Source of the DNA: Lachnospiraceae bacterium
GTDB taxonomy: Bacteria; Bacillota; Clostridia; Lachnospirales; Lachnospiraceae
NCBI GenBank assembly: GCA_017513125.1
Contig: JAFWDI010000019.1
Coordinates: forward strand, 1 to 64,000
DNA: 64,000 nucleotides
Direction: 5' to 3'
Shown: positions 8,100-16,902 of the stretch, piece by piece
How positions within the stretch are numbered: the first letter of the stretch is position 1
Layout of the letters: every line of letters begins with the position of its first letter
The notes under the pieces: model-generated
The model's input: the letters and a program-made list of their open reading frames with translations, nothing else
What the model was told of the DNA's origin: nothing
Database searches by the model: none
Position numbers and translations under genes: made by a program

Positions 8100-9566
8100 A
8101 TGAAGAAAAAAGCGATCATCTTTTACATCATTCTGGCTGCCGCGCTGGCGGCCGTGACGCTGGCTGTCTGCGTGACGTTCGGCCGGACGAACACGATGCA
8201 GGTGCATATCGGGCCCGACATCAGCGATGATGAAGTGAACATCATCCTGGAGGATGACACGGGGAGCCTCGAACTGACGGACCGCCGTCTGGAGGACGGA
8301 GTCCTTTCGCTGACCGTCCGCGGTGTGCGGCAGGGCAGGGCGTTTGTCTCGGTGCAGGTTTCGGGTGATTCCCGGCATTATGATGTCTTGTACGTCCACC
8401 CGTTCGACATCATCACGAGAGGGTATTATTTCGGACGGTTCAACGGAGACCCTGTGGTTCCGGCCTGTGCGGCCGTGTTTCTGGCGGCACTCCTCGCGGG
8501 CATGATCGTCAAATACCGCAGGGATATGCTCCGGAACATGTATCAGTACCGAAACATCCGCGATATGGGCCTGATTCTGTTTCTGGCAGTGGTCCTGCTG
8601 GGACAGGTTCGGCAGCTGATCAACTATCAGGGACTGGGAGCGACCATGCAGTCAGCCATGTCCGCCTCGAGTATGGCGGCGTTTTTCCTGCTTCCCGTTT
8701 CGTTTATCGCTTCCGCTGTCGTGACGGTCAGCAACATAATCCTGATGAAGCGCGAGGGCCGCACCTGGCGGAACATGCTGGGCTGCATCATCGGCGTCCT
8801 GTACTGTTTCGGCATGCTCCTGCCGCGAATCGTTTCGGTGATTCTCGAACATACGATCGATATCCACAACGAACAGGCGCCCGGCCCCTATATCGATATG
8901 GCTGTGGAAGGGATCGTGTTTTCGATCGTGTTTTACCTTGTGTGTGTTCTGGCGGCCACGATCATTCTTGGTGTGAAGTCCGCGCGGCATATCCCGAAGT
9001 TCGATAAAGACTACATCCTGATCCTGGGCTGCAAGGTGCGGCGGGACGGGACATTGACCCCGCTGCTGCGCGGGCGCGCCGACCGCGCCGTGGAATTTGC
9101 GCGCATGCAGAAGGAGGCGACCGGGAAACCGCTGATCTTCGTGCCTTCGGGCGGGAAGGGCAGCGACGAGACGGTCTCGGAGGCGGAGGCGATCCGGAAC
9201 TATCTGGTCGGCATCGGCATCCCCGAGGAAGAGATCATGATGGAGGACCGCTCCACGAACACTTACGATAATTTCGGCAATTCCATGGCCCTGATCCGTG
9301 AGCGCGAGGGCGGCGAAGACGCAAGGGTGGCGTTTTCGACGACAAATTATCACGTCATGCGTTCAGGCCTTTACGCGACGAAACAGGGCTTTCTGGTCGA
9401 GGGGATCGGAAGCCGCACGAAGAGCTATTTCTGGATCAATGCCTTCTTCCGGGAGTTCATCGCGACGCTGCAGGTGCATAAACGGACGCACATCCCGGTC
9501 ATGATCGTGCTGGTACTGATGACGCTCGCGGCGACGTTTACCATCTACTGGTCGAACCAGTTTTAG
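8100..9566 (+). CDS. YdcF/SanA-like DUF218 membrane protein
   Basis: This 488-residue protein has an N-terminal TM helix, a small extracytoplasmic beta domain (about residues 35-105), several TM helices (about 115-295), then a DUF218 domain (about 305-450). DUF218 signatures are DYILILGCKV, RADRAVEFA, VPSGGKGSDETVSEAEA and EDRSTNTYDNFGNS. A final TM helix (about 465-485) closes the protein. DUF218 proteins are linked to envelope barrier function and vancomycin sensitivity in enterobacteria; the reaction is unknown. The RBS is weak (GAGAG). It is followed after 12 bp by the AmmeMemoRadiSam fusion gene. Confidence 0.85.
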   Translation: MKKKAIIFYIILAAALAAVTLAVCVTFGRTNTMQVHIGPDISDDEVNIILEDDTGSLELTDRRLEDGVLSLTVRGVRQGRAFVSVQVSGDSRHYDVLYVHPFDIITRGYYFGRFNGDPVVPACAAVFLAALLAGMIVKYRRDMLRNMYQYRNIRDMGLILFLAVVLLGQVRQLINYQGLGATMQSAMSASSMAAFFLLPVSFIASAVVTVSNIILMKREGRTWRNMLGCIIGVLYCFGMLLPRIVSVILEHTIDIHNEQAPGPYIDMAVEGIVFSIVFYLVCVLAATIILGVKSARHIPKFDKDYILILGCKVRRDGTLTPLLRGRADRAVEFARMQKEATGKPLIFVPSGGKGSDETVSEAEAIRNYLVGIGIPEEEIMMEDRSTNTYDNFGNSMALIREREGGEDARVAFSTTNYHVMRSGLYATKQGFLVEGIGSRTKSYFWINAFFREFIATLQVHKRTHIPVMIVLVLMTLAATFTIYWSNQF

Positions 9567-9578
9567 GAGGATCGGACT

Positions 9579-10964
9579 ATGTCAATACTGGCTGCGTTTA
9601 TGGTCCCGCACCCGCCGCTGATCGTTCCCGCGGTCGGCAGAGGGGGCGAAGCGGAGATCGAAGAGACGACGCGGGCTTATGACCGGGTCGCGCAGGAAAT
9701 CGCGGAGCTTAAGCCCGAGACGATCATCGTCACGAGCCCGCACCAGACCATGTATCTGGATTATTTTTACATCTCGCCGGGGAACCGGGCGAAGGGATCG
9801 TTCGCGCAGTTCCGGGCGCCGGAAGTGCGCTTCGAGGTGGGCTACGACCGGGAGCTCAGGGACGCGATCTGCCGGATCGCTGCGGAGCGTGACATTCCCG
9901 CGGGAACGGACGGAGAGCGCGATGCGCGGCTCGACCACGGGACCATGGTCCCGCTGTGGTTCATCCGGAAGTATTACGCGCCCGGAAAGATCATCCGGAT
10001 CGGCCTCTCGGGGCTTCCGCTGACCGAGCATTACCGGCTGGGTCAGGCGATACGCGACGCGGTCGAAGAGACCGGGCGCCGCTGCGTGCTGGTCGCGAGC
10101 GGCGACCTTTCGCATAAGCTGCAGCCTCACGGACCTTACGGCTTCGCACCGGAGGGGCCCGAGTATGACGAGCGGATCATGGACGTCTGCGGGCGCGCGG
10201 CGTTCGGGGAGCTGTTCGATTTCGATGAGACATTCTGCGAGAAGGCGGCCGAGTGCGGCCACCGGTCGTTCGTGATCATGGCGGGAGCCTTTGACGGGAC
10301 CGCGGTAAAGGCGGAGCGGCTGTCGCATCAGGACGTGACCGGCGTGGGCTACGGGATCTGTACGTTTTATCCGGAGGGACCGGATGAGAGCCGGCATTTT
10401 CTGGACGCTTATCTGGCCCGTGAAGAGGCGGAACTGAAAGCGAAGCGGGAGCGGTCCGACGCGTATGTGCGGCTGGCCCGCGCCTCGCTCGAGAGCTATA
10501 TTTTGAGGCGGGAGATCATTGACATTCCGGCGGGCCTTCCGGCGGAGATGACACAGCGTCAGGCGGGCGCCTTCGTTTCGATCCATAAGCAGGGAAAGCT
10601 GCGCGGCTGCATCGGGACGATCGCTCCGACGCAGGACTGTGTGGCGGAGGAGATCATTTACAATGCCATCAGCGCCTCCACACGCGACCCGCGCTTCTCC
10701 GCGATCCGTCCGGACGAGCTGGACCTGCTGGATATCAATGTGGACGTGCTCGGTGAGCCGGAGGATATCACGTCGCCGGATGAGCTGGACGTGAAGCGCT
10801 ACGGCGTGATCGTGAGCTGCGGCGGGCGCAGGGGGCTTCTGCTCCCGGATCTCGACGGGGTAGACACCGTCGAAGAGCAGATCGATATCGCCCGGCAGAA
10901 GGGCGGCATCCGGAAAAACGAACCGTACACGCTGCAGCGGTTCGAGGTGGTGAGACATTACTGA
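9579..10964 (+). CDS. amrA: AmmeMemoRadiSam fusion: LigB/Memo-like domain plus AMMECR1 domain
   Basis: This 461-residue protein has two domains. Residues 1 to about 270 match the class III extradiol dioxygenase (LigB)/Memo-like fold, with PHPPLIVPAVGRG at the start and SPHQTMYLDYF and SGDLSHKL as likely metal-site strands. Residues about 285-461 are AMMECR1 (LRGCIGTIAPTQ, STRDPRFSAI). The fused form is common in Clostridia. Function is unresolved: the AMMECR1-Memo-radical SAM trio occurs across all domains of life and is thought to modify a small molecule, protein or RNA. The radical SAM partner follows directly. Confidence 0.9.
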   Translation: MSILAAFMVPHPPLIVPAVGRGGEAEIEETTRAYDRVAQEIAELKPETIIVTSPHQTMYLDYFYISPGNRAKGSFAQFRAPEVRFEVGYDRELRDAICRIAAERDIPAGTDGERDARLDHGTMVPLWFIRKYYAPGKIIRIGLSGLPLTEHYRLGQAIRDAVEETGRRCVLVASGDLSHKLQPHGPYGFAPEGPEYDERIMDVCGRAAFGELFDFDETFCEKAAECGHRSFVIMAGAFDGTAVKAERLSHQDVTGVGYGICTFYPEGPDESRHFLDAYLAREEAELKAKRERSDAYVRLARASLESYILRREIIDIPAGLPAEMTQRQAGAFVSIHKQGKLRGCIGTIAPTQDCVAEEIIYNAISASTRDPRFSAIRPDELDLLDINVDVLGEPEDITSPDELDVKRYGVIVSCGGRRGLLLPDLDGVDTVEEQIDIARQKGGIRKNEPYTLQRFEVVRHY

Positions 10965-11003
10965 TGTGCGGCCGGGCCTCGGCACCGCGGCCGGAGGAGC
11001 GTT

Positions 11004-11864
11004 ATGGCGGTCTGTGAAGTCTGTTTTCGACATTGCGATATCCCGGAGGGCGGGCTCGGTTTCTGCGGCGCGCGTACCTGCAGGGACGGGGCGGTCACGG
11101 CTGCGAATTACGGCCGCGTGACTGCGCTCGCGCTCGATCCGATCGAGAAGAAGCCGCTTGCGCGGTTTTTCCCGGGAAGCATGATCCTCTCGGTCGGAAG
11201 CTACGGCTGCAATCTGCGCTGCCTGTTCTGCCAGAACCACGAGATCTCCTGGTCGAAAGAGGCGTTCCGGTTCGCGGAGACTGCGGATGCCGTCACCCCG
11301 GAGGAACTCGCGGGCGCTGCGGATCGGTACCGGGACCGCGGGAACATCGGACTGGCGTTCACCTATAACGAACCGCTGATCGGCTGGGAGTTCGTGCGCG
11401 ATACCGCCCGGCTCGTGCATGAGCGCGGCATGAAGAACGTCATGGTCACGAACGGGACGGCGGAGCTCTCCGTGCTGGAAGAACTCCTGCCGTACGTCGA
11501 TGCGATGAACATAGACCTGAAGGGCTTCACGGAACACTTTTACGGTGAGATCGCCGGAGGCAGCTTCGGGATGACGAAGCGCTTCATCGCCCGCGCGGCG
11601 CAGTCCTGCCATGTCGAGCTGACGACGCTGATCATTCCCGGGGAGAACGACTCCGAAGACGCGATGCGCGAGGAGACCGCATGGATCGCGGGACTTACGG
11701 ACGCGGCCGGAAAGACCGTCGGTCCGGAGATTCCGCTGCATATCTCGCGGTTCTTCCCGCGCTTTCACATGACGGACCGCCCGGCGACGGACGTTGGTCT
11801 CGTGTACCGGCTGGCAGACATTGCCCGGGAGCGCCTGCGTCATGTTTACACAGGAAACTGCTGA
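11004..11864 (+). CDS. amrS: AmmeMemoRadiSam system radical SAM enzyme
   Basis: This 286-residue radical SAM protein carries the cluster motif GCNLRCLFCQ (CxxxCxxC, about residues 69-76) and a PflA-like architecture. Extra N-terminal cysteines (CEVCFRHC, GFCGARTC) are characteristic of the AmrS group. NEPLI and VTNGT are SAM-binding strands. It presumably makes a 5'-deoxyadenosyl radical for the same unknown modification as the upstream fusion protein. The RBS GGAGGAG lies just before the ATG. Only 39 bp separate the two genes, supporting co-expression. Confidence 0.93.
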   Translation: MAVCEVCFRHCDIPEGGLGFCGARTCRDGAVTAANYGRVTALALDPIEKKPLARFFPGSMILSVGSYGCNLRCLFCQNHEISWSKEAFRFAETADAVTPEELAGAADRYRDRGNIGLAFTYNEPLIGWEFVRDTARLVHERGMKNVMVTNGTAELSVLEELLPYVDAMNIDLKGFTEHFYGEIAGGSFGMTKRFIARAAQSCHVELTTLIIPGENDSEDAMREETAWIAGLTDAAGKTVGPEIPLHISRFFPRFHMTDRPATDVGLVYRLADIARERLRHVYTGNC

Positions 11865-11922
11865 TGCGCAGGCGAAGCCGGAAGGCAGGCCCGGCATCAG
11901 TATCAAACATAAGGAGAAAGAC

Positions 11923-13320
11923 ATGAAGATTCTGGTCCTGAACGGCTCCCCGACGGGAGAAAACAGCATCACGCTTCAGACAGTGAATTACATCGGAGAG
12001 TTCTTCCCGGACTGCACGTTCGACGTGCTCCACGTCGGGGCGCGCATCCGTCTTTATGAGAATGACTTTTCCGAGGCGAAGGCCGCGCTCGAGGCGGCGG
12101 ATCTGATCCTGTTCTGCTATCCGGTCTACACGTTCCTCGTGCCGGCGCAGCTGCACCGATTCATCGAACTGATGAAGGAGAGCGGGGCGGAGATTGCCGG
12201 GAAGTTCGCGGCACAGATCACGACTTCGCTGCATTTTTACGACGTGACCGCCCATCGGTTCATTGAGGGCAACTGTGCGGACATGGGGCTGCGCAGTCTC
12301 GGAGTACTGTCCGCCGACATGGAGGATCTGCTGCATGAAAAGGGGCAGAAGGAGGCGCTGGATTTCTGGCGGTTCGTGATGTGGTCGGCAGACCAGGAGG
12401 CCGCGGCGGGCCATGCCGGCTCCCCGGCAGCCGATCCCGAGCCCGATGCCTGGGTCGGAAAACTCGTCATCGTGACGGATCTGGCGCCGGAACCGGACGA
12501 GTCGCTGCGCGCGGCCGATGAGGCGGCATATGAAAAAGCCCTGCTGGACCATGCGGCCGACATGCCCCTGCGCGGTATGATCCGCGCGTTCCGCGCCGAG
12601 GCGCCGTTTAAGACGAAGGTCGTGAACCTGCGGGAGTTTCCGTTTAAGGGCGGATGTCTGGGATGTTTCCATTGCGCGTCCGACGGAACCTGTATCTATC
12701 AGGACGGCTTCGACGAATTCCTGCGGAAAAAGATTCAGCGCGCGGACGCGATCGTCTATGCGTACCGTGTGAAGGACCACTCGATGGGATACCGCATGAA
12801 GCTGTTTGACGACCGCCAGTTCTGCAACGGCCACCGCACGGTCACCATGGGCCGCCCGGTCGGCTATCTCGTGGACGGGGACCTGTCCGCGGAGCCGAAC
12901 CTGCAGATGCTCATGGAGGCGCGCGCACAGGTCGGCGGGAATTTCCTCGCGGGGATCGCGTCGACGGGCGGGGCGGAGGCATTGCCCGCCGGGCAGATCG
13001 AACGGCTGGCACGGACGCTGGCCTATGCGGTCAAATACGAGTATCAGCCGCCGAAGAACTTCTACGGAGTCGGCGGCCTGAAGATCTTCCGCGACCTGAT
13101 CTGGCAGATGCAGGGACTGATGAAGGAGGACCACCGGTTCTATAAGGCGCACGGCTTCTACGACTTCCCGCAGAAGCGCGCCGGGCGCATGCTCGCGATG
13201 TATCTCGTGGGCGGCATGATGGGTTCGAAGACTCTGCAGAAGAAGATCGGCGGAAAGATGACGGAAGGCATGCTGCTGCCGTACCGGAAGGTGCTGGAGA
13301 AGGCACGGAGAAAAGGGTGA
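11923..13320 (+). CDS. Double flavodoxin-like NAD(P)H:FMN oxidoreductase
   Basis: This 466-residue protein starts with a flavodoxin-like FMN fold (MKILVLNGSPTGENS phosphate loop; FCYPVYTFLVPAQLHRF). Its second half looks like the later part of an iron-sulfur flavoprotein-type reductase, with a cysteine cluster in GCLGCFHCASDGTCIYQD and DAIVYAYRVKDHSMGYRMK. Single-domain relatives are about 180-250 residues, so this is a fusion or internal duplication. The cysteines could bind an Fe-S cluster, as in Isf. I chose ATG 11923 because AAGGAGAAAG lies at 11911-11920. The substrate is unknown. Confidence 0.75.
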   Translation: MKILVLNGSPTGENSITLQTVNYIGEFFPDCTFDVLHVGARIRLYENDFSEAKAALEAADLILFCYPVYTFLVPAQLHRFIELMKESGAEIAGKFAAQITTSLHFYDVTAHRFIEGNCADMGLRSLGVLSADMEDLLHEKGQKEALDFWRFVMWSADQEAAAGHAGSPAADPEPDAWVGKLVIVTDLAPEPDESLRAADEAAYEKALLDHAADMPLRGMIRAFRAEAPFKTKVVNLREFPFKGGCLGCFHCASDGTCIYQDGFDEFLRKKIQRADAIVYAYRVKDHSMGYRMKLFDDRQFCNGHRTVTMGRPVGYLVDGDLSAEPNLQMLMEARAQVGGNFLAGIASTGGAEALPAGQIERLARTLAYAVKYEYQPPKNFYGVGGLKIFRDLIWQMQGLMKEDHRFYKAHGFYDFPQKRAGRMLAMYLVGGMMGSKTLQKKIGGKMTEGMLLPYRKVLEKARRKG

Positions 13321-13360
13321 CGGGACCGGCTGAAGCATATTCGGCTGAAGAGAAGACATC

Positions 13361-14119
13361 ATGGAACAGACACTGACGCGAAAAGGAAGGCTCAACGCGA
13401 ACCAGCTGAAGCTGATCGCCATCATTGCCATGACGATCGATCACCTGACCTGGGCGGTATTCCCCGGCACACAGGCGGTCTGGTACGTGTTCTGCCTGCA
13501 TATTATCGGCCGGCTGACCGCGCCCATCATGTGGTTCTTCATCGCGGAAGGGTATCATTATACGCATGATGTGAAGCGCTACGCGGCGCGGCTGTTCGTG
13601 TTCGCCGCGGTCTCGCATTTTGCGTACGACTTCGCGTTCGGCATCCCGTTCTTCGCGCCGTCGGCGGGCGTGTTTAACCGCACGAGCGTGATGTGGTCGC
13701 TGGCATGGGCGGTCGTGCTGATCTGGGTCTGCCATAACGAGAAGATCCCGAAGTGGGGGCAGATCCTGGCGATCATCGGAATCTGCCTGATCTCGTTTCC
13801 GTCCGACTGGTCGAGCATTGCGGTCATGTGCCCGTTCTTCCTGTATGTGCACCGGGATAAGTTCGGCCTGCAGGCCCGCAGCATCGTGTTCTGGACGTTC
13901 ATCTACGCGGCGGTGTATTTCCTGTTTCTGGACCGCCTCTACGGCGCGCTGCAGATGTTCACGTTCCTCACGATCCCGCTGCTGCGGCAGTATAATGGCG
14001 AGCGCGGGCAGTGGAAGGGCATGAAGTGGCTGTTTTACATTTATTACCCGGCGCATCTGGTCGTGATCGGACTGATCCGCATCGCGCTGCACGGGAATAT
14101 CCCGCTGATTTTCCAATGA
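13361..14119 (+). CDS. TraX family membrane protein
   Basis: This 252-residue protein has about seven to eight TM helices and the TraX signature at the start: LNANQLKLIAIIAMTIDHL, then FIAEGYHYTHDVKRYAARL. TraX acetylates F-pilin in the F plasmid, but chromosomal Bacillota members are far from any pilus genes, as here, and probably act as membrane acyltransferases on other substrates. The RBS is AAGAGAAG. Nothing around it suggests a conjugative element. Confidence 0.85.
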   Translation: MEQTLTRKGRLNANQLKLIAIIAMTIDHLTWAVFPGTQAVWYVFCLHIIGRLTAPIMWFFIAEGYHYTHDVKRYAARLFVFAAVSHFAYDFAFGIPFFAPSAGVFNRTSVMWSLAWAVVLIWVCHNEKIPKWGQILAIIGICLISFPSDWSSIAVMCPFFLYVHRDKFGLQARSIVFWTFIYAAVYFLFLDRLYGALQMFTFLTIPLLRQYNGERGQWKGMKWLFYIYYPAHLVVIGLIRIALHGNIPLIFQ

Positions 14120-14129
14120 GGATAGATTT

Positions 14130-15596
14130 ATGAAGATCCGAAAGTCCACGGTCGAAGACCTGCCCCGCATCCTCGCGATCTATGAGCGGGCGCGAAAGTT
14201 CATGGCGGAGACCGGAAACCCGCGCCAGTGGGACGGCTCCTGGCCGCCTGCGGACCTGATTCCGAAGGATATCGAGGCCGGCGAGAGCTATGTCTGCGAG
14301 CACGAAGGGAGGCCGGTCGCGGTGTTCCTCCTCCGGGTGGGCGAGGACATCGATCCGACCTACCGCCTGATCGATGGAACGTGGATCGCCGGCGGGCCCT
14401 ACGGGGTCGTGCATCGGATCGCCTCTTCGGGAGAGGTGAAGGGTGCGGGCGCATTCTGCCTGGACTGGGCATTTGAGCAATGCCGCCACCTCCGCATCGA
14501 CACCTTCCGCGAGAACCGCGTGATGCGGGAACTGCTCGCGAAGAAAGGCTTCTCCTACCGCGGCGTCATCGCGCTGGACGACGGCTCCCCGCGGATGGCG
14601 TTCGAGAAGATCGATGAGCATGAGGCTGCCCCCGAATGTGCGGCCGCTTCGGTCTGCCCGGGCGGAGTGCCCGCGGCTTACGGTTCGCCGGGAGCAGGCA
14701 TTCCCGCGGCATTTTCGTCATTGTCCGACGCTCTGGCAGCGGTCTGCGGCCCCGGCGTGACCGTCACCGGAGAGCGCCGCGTATCGGGCGGGGATATCAA
14801 TGAAGCCCGGCGTCTGACACTGTCCGACGGTACGGCCATCTTCATGAAGTCGAACGCGTTTTCGCGCCTGCCCATGTTCCTGTGCGAGCGCGCCGGACTG
14901 GCAGCCATCGCGCGGACAGGGGCCATCGGGACGCCGCGCGTGCTCGCTGCCGGGACCGACCCGGAGCGGAACTGCTCGTTTCTGCTGATGGAGCATCTCG
15001 AGGGCGGTCCGCGCGGGGAGGACTACTGGGAGGCGTTCGGGCATGAGCTGGCCGCGCTGCACCGCGCGGATACTGCGGACCTCACGCCCGGAGGCCGGTA
15101 CGGCTTCTATCAGGACAATGTCATCGGTTCCGGCACGCAGGTCAATACCCCTTCGGACAGCTGGGTGCAGTTCTTCCGCGACTGCCGGCTGGCCCCGAAA
15201 GCGGAGAAGACCGCGGGGTATTTCCGGCCGGATGATCGGAAGAAACTGGAGCGGCTTCTGGAGCGGCTGGACGAGTATCTGATCGAGCCGGAGCAGCCGT
15301 CGCTGCTGCACGGCGATCTGTGGGGCGGAAACTTTATGGACGGCCCGGACGGGCGCGCCTGGCTGATCGATCCTGCGGCTTATGTGGGGCATGCCGAGGC
15401 GGATCTGGCTATGACCGAGCTGTTCGGCGGCTTCTCCCCGCGCTTTTACGCGGCTTACCGCGAAGCCGGCCTTCTGCAGCCCGGCTACGGGGAACGCCGG
15501 GATCTCTATAATCTTTATCATCTGCTGAACCACCTGGACCTGTTCGGGACGGGGTATCTGGGGTCCGTGCTGCGGGTGATCCGGGCCTATGCATGA
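14130..15596 (+). CDS. GNAT acetyltransferase fused to fructosamine-3-kinase family domain
   Basis: This 488-residue protein has a GNAT N-acetyltransferase domain at residues 1-165 (MKIRKSTVEDLPRILAIYE; ends in a GFSYRGV strand). A short Ala/Pro/Gly-rich linker follows (about 168-192). Residues 193-488 are a fructosamine/ketosamine-3-kinase domain with the kinase-fold catalytic loop LLHGDLWGGN, the metal-binding LIDPAAYVGH and the family helix EADLAMTELFGGF. Such kinases phosphorylate ketosamines on glycated proteins or small amines so that the sugar is shed. The two activities on one chain suggest acetylation plus deglycation of amine substrates, which is inference. I found no frameshift at the joint. 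Confidence 0.88.
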   Translation: MKIRKSTVEDLPRILAIYERARKFMAETGNPRQWDGSWPPADLIPKDIEAGESYVCEHEGRPVAVFLLRVGEDIDPTYRLIDGTWIAGGPYGVVHRIASSGEVKGAGAFCLDWAFEQCRHLRIDTFRENRVMRELLAKKGFSYRGVIALDDGSPRMAFEKIDEHEAAPECAAASVCPGGVPAAYGSPGAGIPAAFSSLSDALAAVCGPGVTVTGERRVSGGDINEARRLTLSDGTAIFMKSNAFSRLPMFLCERAGLAAIARTGAIGTPRVLAAGTDPERNCSFLLMEHLEGGPRGEDYWEAFGHELAALHRADTADLTPGGRYGFYQDNVIGSGTQVNTPSDSWVQFFRDCRLAPKAEKTAGYFRPDDRKKLERLLERLDEYLIEPEQPSLLHGDLWGGNFMDGPDGRAWLIDPAAYVGHAEADLAMTELFGGFSPRFYAAYREAGLLQPGYGERRDLYNLYHLLNHLDLFGTGYLGSVLRVIRAYA

Positions 15597-15609
15597 AAAG
15601 GTTCTTTCA

Positions 15610-15638
15610 TTGTCAGCCCGTGAGAAAAACGTTATAAT
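15610..15638 (+). promoter_or_regulatory. Sigma-A-type promoter of the isoprenoid/radical SAM cluster
   Basis: TTGTCA (15610-15615) and TATAAT (15633-15638) are separated by exactly 17 bp, in an AT-rich island between GC-rich genes. A very similar promoter, also with AAAACG upstream of the -10 box, lies at 27257-27285. Confidence 0.85.
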
Positions 15639-15649
15639 TAATTTAATAT

Positions 15650-15667
15650 GCGCTGTTTAAAAAGCGC
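15650..15667 (+). other. Inverted repeat in the leader of the 15.7-kb cluster
   Basis: GCGCT (15650-15654) and AGCGC (15663-15667) flank the AT-rich loop GTTTAAAA, just downstream of the expected transcription start. It could be a 5'-UTR hairpin or an operator. It is short, so this is only suggestive. Confidence 0.3.
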
Positions 15668-15708
15668 CGCTTCATAACGGACTTGATTTGATTTAAAACA
15701 TACTGGCG

Positions 15709-16902
15709 ATGAGATATACCGAAGAGCTTAAGAAACTGCGTGAATTATATAAAACAGGACTCTTCAGGTCGGAGTTTTATAAGAGAAATCTTACCGATAT
15801 CCGCCTGCTGGACAGTTACGAAACGTTTTCCGCGATTCCCTTCTCCTATAAGCGTGATATCAGGAATACTTCCGTCGAGGAAAGAACGAACACTTCCAGG
15901 AAAGACATCTACGGGATCTTTTCCAGCAGCGGGACCACCGGAGAAAAAACGTATTATATCTATAACCGGGCAGATAAAAAGGTGCACGAGGAATTCGTGA
16001 AGACCTTTTACACGGAGCTCGGCATCGATGAGACCGATATCGGAGCGGTCATGGCTCCCGTCGATACCGGGGTCATGGCGCATACCATGATGTGGCAGTT
16101 TACGACGATGGGAGCGGGATATGTGAATTGTCCCGTGCCGTCGCCGGAAAACATGATCGAGACCGTCACGAAGGTACCGGTGACGGTCATTGCCACCAGA
16201 CCCAGCATCGCATCGGCCGTGGCGTATAACCCGCTGATGCAGAAAATGGCGCAGGAATCAGGGGTGACGAAACTCCTGATGGGCGGGGGATTCTTATCCC
16301 GCGAGCGGCGGAAACTGCTGGAGTATTCGTGGAACGCGGAGTGCTATAACATGTTCGGCATGAGCGAGATGTTCGGGCCGATGGCGGGCGAGTGCCGGCA
16401 GAAGAACGGCCTGCACTACCTGAACGACTACCTGATGATCGAGATCGTCGATCCGGAGACCGGAACGCCTCTGGAACCCGGGCAGCCGGGGGTCGCCGTG
16501 TACACCACGCTCTGGGAGAAGGGTTTTCCGCTCCTGAGGTACTGGACCGACGACCTGATGGTCCTCACCGACGAGCCCTGCGCCTGCGGCAGTCCGCTTC
16601 CGCGGCTGTTTTATCTCGGCCGCCTCGGCGACTGTTTCCGGATCGGCGGAGGATATGTTTTTCCGGAGAATGTCGAGGACATTCTGTTTAAGTACGGCTT
16701 TATCGGTGAGTACGCCGCCGAGAAGCATGAAGGCGCTTTCCGCGTAAAAACAGAGGGAAACGGGTCCGGGATCGCGCCGGAGATGAAGGCCGAGATGGAA
16801 GCGCTGTTCCGCGCGCCCGTGGAGATCGAGGCGGTCACACCCGGCAGCCTGAATTATAACGGCCATGGAAAACGCTTTACCGAGGACACCCGATATGAAT
16901 GA
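15709..16902 (+). CDS. PaaK-like AMP-forming acyl/aryl-CoA ligase
   Basis: This 397-residue protein has the adenylate-forming P-loop SSSGTTGEKTYY (about residues 85-96), a GMSEMFGP A5-type motif near 217-224 and YWTDDLMVL (the YxTGD equivalent) near 279-287. Length and order fit phenylacetate-CoA ligase relatives, which activate carboxylic acids as acyl-AMP and often pass them to CoA or a carrier. The substrate is unknown. It is the first gene behind the promoter at 15610. Its RBS is weak, and its end overlaps idi by 8 bp. Confidence 0.8.
   Translation: MRYTEELKKLRELYKTGLFRSEFYKRNLTDIRLLDSYETFSAIPFSYKRDIRNTSVEERTNTSRKDIYGIFSSSGTTGEKTYYIYNRADKKVHEEFVKTFYTELGIDETDIGAVMAPVDTGVMAHTMMWQFTTMGAGYVNCPVPSPENMIETVTKVPVTVIATRPSIASAVAYNPLMQKMAQESGVTKLLMGGGFLSRERRKLLEYSWNAECYNMFGMSEMFGPMAGECRQKNGLHYLNDYLMIEIVDPETGTPLEPGQPGVAVYTTLWEKGFPLLRYWTDDLMVLTDEPCACGSPLPRLFYLGRLGDCFRIGGGYVFPENVEDILFKYGFIGEYAAEKHEGAFRVKTEGNGSGIAPEMKAEMEALFRAPVEIEAVTPGSLNYNGHGKRFTEDTRYE

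Noticed and set aside
9582..11972. 796-residue open frame on the - strand
   Set aside because: It is antisense to the AmmeMemoRadiSam genes; Arg/His/Leu-rich composition and no motif.
13361..14119. TraX considered as evidence for an integrated conjugative element
   Set aside because: No pilus, relaxase, integrase or att-site repeats lie nearby. Chromosomal TraX-like proteins are common in Bacillota.
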